DNA from: Antiquaquibacter oligotrophicus | GTDB taxonomy: Bacteria; Actinomycetota; Actinomycetes; Actinomycetales; Microbacteriaceae | Length of the DNA: 64,000 nucleotides | Direction of reading: 5' to 3' | Assembly (NCBI RefSeq): GCF_020535405.1 | Contig: NZ_CP085036.1 | Span: 1,364,001 to 1,428,000, forward strand | Shown: positions 59,392 to 64,000 of the stretch, in pieces | Layout of the letters: every line of letters begins with the position of its first letter | How positions within the stretch are numbered: the first letter of the stretch is position 1 | Translations under genes and position numbers: made by a program | Notes under the pieces: generated by a model | Told to the model about the DNA's origin: nothing | Seen by the model: only the letters and a program-made list of their open reading frames with translations | Database searches by the model: none

Positions 59392-60506
59392 TCGCCGCCC
59401 TCCTCGAAGGATGCTTCGTACTGTTCCAACCAGCGCGACTGGGCGTCCATGACGGGGTGCGGGTCGCTGTACACGTTCTCGAAGATCTTGGCGTTCCCGG
59501 GTGTGCCGAGCTCGGTCGTGCGGCGGCGCGCGTCGGCGGCGAGGTCCTCGCCCTCCTGGGCGACATCGGCGAAGAACGCCTCACCCTCGCCGCGCGAGCG
59601 CAGGTAGAGCTCGTACCGCGAGATCGGGTCGTTGGCCACCCAGAACTCGAGTTCCTTCTCGTCCCGGTACTTCGTCGGGTCGTCGCTCGTCGTGTGCGCA
59701 CCGATGCGGTAGGTGAGCGCCTCGATGAAGCGCGGCCCCTCTCCCGCTCGAGCGGCGTCGAGGGATGCCCGGGTCACCGCGTAGCTCGCGAGCACATCGT
59801 TGCCGTCGACCTGGTAGCCGGGGATACCGAACCCCGAGGAGCGCAGGTACAGCGGCGAGCGCGACTGGCGCTCGACGGGCACCGAAATGGCCCAGCGGTT
59901 GTTCTGCAGGAAAAACACCTGCGGCGTCTGGTAGCTCGCCGCGAACACGAGCGCCTCGCTCACGTCACCCTGACTCGACGCGCCATCACCAAAGTAGACG
60001 ACGACCGCTTCATCCTTCTCCGGGTCGCCCGTAGCGGTCGCGCCGTCGAACTGGATGCCCATCGCGTAGCCCGTGGCGTGCAGCGACTGCGAGCCGATGA
60101 CCAGTGTGTAGAGGTGGAAGTTGCCGTGATCCTTCGGATCCCAGCCGCCGTGGCTGAGTCCGCGGAGAAGCTCGATGATGCGCATGGGGTCGACACCCCG
60201 GATGCGCGCGACAACGTGCTCGCGGTAGGCCGGAAAGATGTGGTCCTGGGCGCGGGCAGCGTAGCCGGAACCCACCTGAGCACCCTCCTGGCCGATGCTC
60301 GGGATCCAGAGGGCGAGTTGACCCTGCCGCTGCAGGTTGCCGGCCTCGACATCGAAGCGACGGATGACCGCCATCTGGCGATAGAAATTCTGCAGCTGTT
60401 CATCGCTCAGCTGCTCGATGAGGGGAAGGTACTGCTCGGTCACATCGTTCTTGACGATGGTGCCTTCCGCGGACAGGAGTTGGATCGTCGCCGGGGTGTA
60501 GGCCAT
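59388..60506 (-). CDS. 2-oxoacid dehydrogenase E1 alpha subunit
   Basis: A 372-aa E1-alpha. Thiamine diphosphate-binding residues lie in VVYFGDGASSQGDVSEALVF followed by VFFLQNNRWAISVP, and the conserved YRIGAHTTSDDP lies in the second half. N-terminal sequence EQLSDEQLQNFYRQMAVIRR matches PdhA/BkdA. TAGGTT 6 nt before the ATG hints at a leaderless start. It is the first gene of the complex operon. Confidence 0.95.
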   Translation of the reverse strand: MAYTPATIQLLSAEGTIVKNDVTEQYLPLIEQLSDEQLQNFYRQMAVIRRFDVEAGNLQRQGQLALWIPSIGQEGAQVGSGYAARAQDHIFPAYREHVVARIRGVDPMRIIELLRGLSHGGWDPKDHGNFHLYTLVIGSQSLHATGYAMGIQFDGATATGDPEKDEAVVVYFGDGASSQGDVSEALVFAASYQTPQVFFLQNNRWAISVPVERQSRSPLYLRSSGFGIPGYQVDGNDVLASYAVTRASLDAARAGEGPRFIEALTYRIGAHTTSDDPTKYRDEKELEFWVANDPISRYELYLRSRGEGEAFFADVAQEGEDLAADARRRTTELGTPGNAKIFENVYSDPHPVMDAQSRWLEQYEASFEEGGE

Positions 60507-60510
60507 TGCT

Positions 60511-61602
60511 CTAACCTAACCCGCTGCCGGAACCGTCAGTTCGTTGCATAGAGACAACCTCTTCGGCAGCCTTTAGGAGATTCGCCACAGCCTCGTCCTC
60601 CCCGATCGTGACGCGGACCCCCCCACCCAGGGGACGCACAATGATACCGTGCCGCTCAAAAGCGCCGACCGCGTCCATGGTGTGCTCCCCCGTCTCGAGC
60701 CACACGAAGTTGCCTTGCGGGGCCGGGATGCTCCACCCCTGAGCGGTGAGACCTGCAACCACTTCGTCGCGAAGAGCAGCCAGCCGCGCCACACGATCGA
60801 GCAGATCCGGTTCGTTCTCGAGGGACACCATGGCGGCACGCTGGGCGGGCTCGGTGACCGAGAGGGGAATCGCGACGGCGCGCGCGGCATCCATGATGTA
60901 CTCCGCGCCGATCGCGTAGCCGATGCGGAGTCCCGCGAGGCCGTACGCCTTGGAGAAGGTGCGCAGAACAACGAGATTCGGGTAGCGGTCGAGAAGCTCC
61001 TCACCCCGAACCGCATCCGGATCGGTCACGAACTCCGCGTACGCCTCGTCGAGGAGAACGAGGACCGTGGACGGGACCGCAGCCATGAATCGTTCGAACT
61101 CGTCACGCGTGACCGCCGTGCCCGTCGGGTTGTTGGGGCTGCACACGATCGCAACTCGGGTGCGATCCGTCACGGCCGCAGCCATGGCGTCGAGGTCGTG
61201 ACGGCCGTCGCTCGTGAGCGGCACCTGCACACTCGTGGAGCCCGCGGTCGCCACGAGCAGCGGGTAGGCCTCGAAGCTGCGCCACGCGTAGAGCACCTCG
61301 TCCCCCGGCGCGCTCGCGGCCGAGATGAGTTGTGCCAGCACGGCGACCGACCCCGCGCCCACCTGAACCTGCTCGGGTGAGATCCCGAACTTGGCGCCGA
61401 TCATCCCGCGAACACCCGCAGCCGAGGCCTCGGGATAGCGATTGATGCTGCTCTGGGAGAGTGCAGCCGTGACCGCCGGGAGGGGCGGGTAGGGGTTCTC
61501 GTTGGAGGAGAGCTTGAAGGCATCCTCAGCGGCCGTTCTGCCCTGGCGGTACGGCACGATCGATTCGATCTCGGGCCTCAGTCGCACGCGGTGGCTCGTC
61601 AT
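60511..61602 (-). CDS. hisC: Histidinol-phosphate / aromatic amino acid aminotransferase
   Basis: A 363-aa class II PLP-dependent aminotransferase of the HisC type. The N-terminal LSSNENPYPP, the cofactor-contacting CSPNNPTGT and the PLP lysine Lys218 in RTFSKAYGLAGLRIGY are clear. Proteins of this group transfer amino groups to histidinol phosphate or to aromatic 2-oxoacids (the Pat-like role). It stands between E1-alpha and a membrane protein rather than in a his operon, so a role in amino-acid catabolism is possible. TAGGCT 6 nt before the ATG suggests a leaderless start. Confidence 0.85.
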   Translation of the reverse strand: MTSHRVRLRPEIESIVPYRQGRTAAEDAFKLSSNENPYPPLPAVTAALSQSSINRYPEASAAGVRGMIGAKFGISPEQVQVGAGSVAVLAQLISAASAPGDEVLYAWRSFEAYPLLVATAGSTSVQVPLTSDGRHDLDAMAAAVTDRTRVAIVCSPNNPTGTAVTRDEFERFMAAVPSTVLVLLDEAYAEFVTDPDAVRGEELLDRYPNLVVLRTFSKAYGLAGLRIGYAIGAEYIMDAARAVAIPLSVTEPAQRAAMVSLENEPDLLDRVARLAALRDEVVAGLTAQGWSIPAPQGNFVWLETGEHTMDAVGAFERHGIIVRPLGGGVRVTIGEDEAVANLLKAAEEVVSMQRTDGSGSGLG

Positions 61603-61673
61603 CCGACCAGCCTATTCGCGGCGCACCCACCAGCCCGTTGCCACCGGGTGCTCACACGGGCATAGTGGTGGCC

Positions 61674-62066
61674 ATGACCTTCCTGGTGCGCATCCTCATC
61701 AACGCCATCGCCCTGTGGCTCACAACCCTCCTTGTCGCGGGGGTCGCGGTGCTGCCCTACGCTCCCAACGACACTCTCGCGACTGTGCTCACGTACCTGC
61801 TCGTCGCCCTCATCTTCGGCATCGTCAATGGCGTCGTCGGCAACTTCATCCGTATCGTCGCCTTCCCGATTTACATCCTCACGCTCGGCCTCATCTCCTT
61901 CATCGTCAACGGTCTACTCCTCCTCCTTGTCGCGTGGATCTCCTCCCTCCTCGGCTTCGGTCTGGTCGTTGATGGCTTCTGGTGGGGTGTGCTCGGAGCA
62001 CTCGTGCTCGGTCTCATCAGCTGGCTCATCGGCATCCTGCTCCGTCCGCTCACGAAGGACCGCTGA
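61674..62066 (+). CDS. Four-helix membrane protein of the phage holin family 4 / DUF type
   Basis: A 130-aa membrane protein with four hydrophobic helices, beginning MTFLVRILINAIALWLTTLL and including FGIVNGVVGNFIRIVAFPIY and LISFIVNGLLLLLVAWISS. Annotated relatives are called phage holin family (YvlD-like) but occur widely in bacteria without prophages. The ATG at 61674 has CATAGT 7 nt before it. Its stop extends 17 nt over the end of the convergent gene. Confidence 0.8.
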   Translation: MTFLVRILINAIALWLTTLLVAGVAVLPYAPNDTLATVLTYLLVALIFGIVNGVVGNFIRIVAFPIYILTLGLISFIVNGLLLLLVAWISSLLGFGLVVDGFWWGVLGALVLGLISWLIGILLRPLTKDR

Positions 62067-63444
62067 CCTTCTGCTTGAGTTCGGGTGCATCGACCCGAGC
62101 CGTCACATAGTCGACCGACGAGACGAGTCGGCCCCCAGCGCTGAACGCCGTAAGGGATGCCGCTGCATCCGTGAGTCGCGTCTGCGTGCTGCCGTCCATG
62201 AGCCCCGCCGTCTCCACGTATCCGGGTCGCTGATGCCCTGGCAGGATCGGCGCGTCTGAGAAGTCCGTCTCCGCGGATGCCCAGCGCTCCACAATGACGG
62301 CGTGCGTGTTCTCCTGGGCTCCGCCGAGCGCCGCCACGGGATCGTCGGTGTGCTCGACGATCACCGCGTTGACCGTGTCGGGAATGGGGATCTGCCCCGT
62401 TGCACCGCCGAAGGTCACGAGACCTTGGGTGTTGAACCCACCAGAGGTCGCGAGATGCGCGGCCGTTGCAGCGCCCTGCGAGTACCCGGTGAACTGCACC
62501 TCATCGTCGGGCCGGATGCCCGCCTCCGCCATCGCCGCGAGCACGGCGTCGTACGAGCCACTCCCCGCGCCCATCGCGTTGCTGATGTTGCTCGCCATGT
62601 CGAACGGCTCCCCGACCGCGGCCGGATCGAAGTCGACGGTGGCACCGACGTATACCTCGTAGCGCCTCGTGCCGTCGGGCATCTCGTAGGTTTCGATGCG
62701 CACCTGTGCACCGTCGTCCTCGCTGGAGATGGGGATGCGCGAGAAGCGATCGGAGAACGTGGCGGGGGTCGCGAGGGGGACGCGCGGGGAGGGTCGGGCA
62801 TCCGTCACCCGTACCGGACTCTCCTGGAGCAACCCGAGCGGTCTGCCGAACGCGGCGACGGCGGACGCGGCGAACGGAACACCCGTGATGCCGAGACCCT
62901 GATCACCGAGGAGCGCGACAAGCCCGGGTGGCACACCGAGTCGCGCCAGGATCGCGTCGTCGGCCCCCATCGTGATCGCGCGGATCGCACGGATGACCGT
63001 GGGATTGCTCAGGACGGCATTGCGCTGCTCGGGGCTCGCGAGCAGCAGGGCTCCACCCGCGACGAGAAACGGCCCGGCGATGAGGGGTGCGAGGAGCCCC
63101 AACGAGTAGGCCCACCCGTCGACGGCGGCACCGACGGTCCACCGCGCCGCGTCTTCGGCCACCGTGTAGCCGCGGGCCGCGGCCGAAAGCCCGAGGGAGA
63201 GAAACCGCGCCTCGGCCTCAACGAGGTGCAGCGCGATTCTTGCGCGCTCGAGCTCCTGCGCGGCGCGCATCGCCGCTGCTGGCGCTCCACTGGGCGAGGT
63301 GTCGATCACGGTGGTCGCGAAATCCAGATCGACCCGGATCGCCACGGCCTCATCGGCGAGCACCCACAGTCGGTCGGCGAGCGCGACAAGACTTTCGGTT
63401 TCGACCGCGGCGGTGCCACCCGACACGTGCACGACGTCACTCAC
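62050..63444 (-). CDS. Alpha/beta hydrolase (lipase-like) with N-terminal helical domain
   Basis: A 464-aa protein. The first about 130 residues are helical, starting MSDVVHVSGGTAAVETESLV, and resemble the N-terminal targeting regions of WXG/ESX-type proteins; a hydrophobic patch (LAPLIAGPFLVAGGALLLAS) follows. The C-terminal half is an alpha/beta hydrolase with the nucleophile elbow VQFTGYSQGAATAAHLA and a GGATGQIPIPDTV segment. No signal peptide is seen. Its start overlaps the end of a small helical partner gene by 8 nt. Confidence 0.7.
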   Translation of the reverse strand: MSDVVHVSGGTAAVETESLVALADRLWVLADEAVAIRVDLDFATTVIDTSPSGAPAAAMRAAQELERARIALHLVEAEARFLSLGLSAAARGYTVAEDAARWTVGAAVDGWAYSLGLLAPLIAGPFLVAGGALLLASPEQRNAVLSNPTVIRAIRAITMGADDAILARLGVPPGLVALLGDQGLGITGVPFAASAVAAFGRPLGLLQESPVRVTDARPSPRVPLATPATFSDRFSRIPISSEDDGAQVRIETYEMPDGTRRYEVYVGATVDFDPAAVGEPFDMASNISNAMGAGSGSYDAVLAAMAEAGIRPDDEVQFTGYSQGAATAAHLATSGGFNTQGLVTFGGATGQIPIPDTVNAVIVEHTDDPVAALGGAQENTHAVIVERWASAETDFSDAPILPGHQRPGYVETAGLMDGSTQTRLTDAAASLTAFSAGGRLVSSVDYVTARVDAPELKQKVSGPS

Positions 63445-63697
63445 GAGCGGCCACGATTCGTGAGGCGCTCGCGATGAGGCCCACCGCCGAGTTCATGGCG
63501 TCACACGCGGTGCTCGCACTCGAGTGCAACGCGAGCGACGCGGAGTTGTACGCGCCCCGCGCCGGCCCGATCCAGTCCAGCGGCGGTGCAGCAACGAGAT
63601 CGGCGGTGAGTCGCTCGACTCGGGCCCGGAGCGGGCCGATCGCGCCGAGCTGGAGCTCGAGGGAAGCGAGGAGGAGGGCATCCCGTTCGTTTGTCAT
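63437..63697 (-). CDS. Small WXG100-like helical protein
   Basis: An 86-aa protein, MTNERDALLLASLELQLGAI, with two amphipathic helices and a WIGP turn between them, like the WxG turn of ESX-type proteins, though not a perfect match. The gene overlaps the start of the lipase-like gene by 8 nt. The pair may be a type VII-like secretion substrate and its helper, but no secretion ATPase is present here. Confidence 0.6.
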   Translation of the reverse strand: MTNERDALLLASLELQLGAIGPLRARVERLTADLVAAPPLDWIGPARGAYNSASLALHSSASTACDAMNSAVGLIASASRIVAARE

Positions 63698-63809
63698 CCG
63701 TTGAGCATCCCCACCGTGCCGCGGACGCCGGGTTGTACGCCGACATTCGGGGGACAACGAGGGGAAATCGACCCTGGTGGGGAGGGGAGGTCGCGGGGAC
63801 AATGGGGGG

Positions 63810-64000
63810 ATGTCGTTTGAGCGCGCACTGAGTCAGCCCGCGCTTTTTCGTATCTGCTTCGTCTGCACCGGCAATATCTGCCGGTCTCCGATGGCTGAAA
63901 CCGTCTTCACCGACCTCGTGCGCAGGGCGGGCCTCGAACGCAGCATCGCCGTGATGTCCGCAGGAACGGGCGATTGGCATGTTGGCGAACCCTCGGATGA
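63810..64000 (+). CDS. Low-molecular-weight protein tyrosine phosphatase, 3' partial
   Basis: The first 63 codons are visible: MSFERALSQPALFRICFVCT, then the catalytic P-loop CFVCTGNICRSPMAE (Cx5RS with the Cys nucleophile), and the window ends within the following sheet. The gene continues beyond the right edge. It would remove phosphate from tyrosine in cytoplasmic or exopolysaccharide-linked proteins. Confidence 0.88.
   Translation, partial: MSFERALSQPALFRICFVCTGNICRSPMAETVFTDLVRRAGLERSIAVMSAGTGDWHVGEPSD

Noticed and set aside
61674..62066. Prophage holin
   Set aside because: The family name contains phage holin, but there is no other phage gene nearby and relatives occur widely in chromosomes without prophages.
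1..64000. CRISPR array
   Set aside because: No regularly spaced direct repeats with unique spacers were seen; the repeats present are single palindromic elements.

Overview
The window comes from a high-GC actinobacterium, most likely of the family Microbacteriaceae. I infer this from GC-rich codon use, many apparently leaderless genes (a TANNNT -10 hexamer 6-7 nt before the start codon), F420-type luciferase-like oxidoreductases, LAATG-type sortase signals and the gene families present. I cannot name a genus. No integrase, transposase, rRNA or CRISPR array is visible. There is one tRNA (Gly, CCC anticodon).

Layout. 1-7.6 kb: a catabolic/transport operon with a luciferase-like monooxygenase (cut by the window edge), a LivGFHM-type ABC transporter, a DUF1028 protein, two SnoaL-like proteins and an M20 amidohydrolase. 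7.6-9.3 kb: alanine dehydrogenase, divergent from an Lrp/AsnC regulator. 9.3-11.8 kb: a small membrane protein between two palindromic repeats, the pnuC-nadR NAD salvage pair, a relic Excalibur-domain ORF and tRNA-Gly. 11.8-24.5 kb: mostly housekeeping or surface functions, namely a cNMP-binding/flavoprotein reductase fusion, an AAA+/TPR pair, a sortase-type surface protein, a heme oxygenase unit, a PIF1-like helicase, a CopD-CtaG fusion, HU, and a cysteine-poor ribosomal protein operon (L28-L33-S14).

24.8-37.3 kb: a five-gene defence island, the most notable part of the window. The last three genes match DrmA (helicase), DrmB (DUF1998) and DrmMII (cytosine-5 methyltransferase) of class 2 DISARM. 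The phospholipase-D subunit DrmC is absent and no DrmE is recognisable. The first two genes are a 1577-aa HSP90/sacsin-type ATPase fused to an SF2 helicase and a NERD-nuclease/UvrD-helicase fusion. The four large genes overlap and the methyltransferase appears to have its own leaderless promoter, so the set may be a variant or previously undescribed DISARM-like system.

37.4-41.0 kb: an ECF41-type sigma factor with a C-terminal SnoaL-like domain and NPDKL motif. Two tandem NmrA-like dehydrogenases lie nearby. The sigma gene and the dehydrogenase pair share a TGTCACA-N16-TGT(C/T) upstream sequence, a likely autoregulated regulon. 41-48.8 kb: ThrE-like exporter, MarR regulator with a divergent SnoaL-like target, HEAT-repeat protein, macro-domain fusion flanked by inverted palindromic repeats, secreted SGNH hydrolase, and two paralogous small membrane proteins. 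48.9-53.9 kb: two luciferase-like oxidoreductases, a run of four tiny acidic proteins, an epoxide hydrolase and a TauE/SafE exporter. 53.9-57 kb: zur-znuBCA zinc uptake with a candidate Zur operator. 57-61.6 kb: 2-oxoacid dehydrogenase E1-alpha, E1-beta and E2, with a HisC/aromatic aminotransferase. 61.7-64 kb: a four-helix membrane protein, a helical-domain lipase-like protein with a small WXG-like partner, and the start of a low-molecular-weight protein tyrosine phosphatase.

Three families of short palindromic repeats recur between genes (9.3/9.6 kb; 41.6/45.1/46.1 kb; 19.0/50.8 kb).
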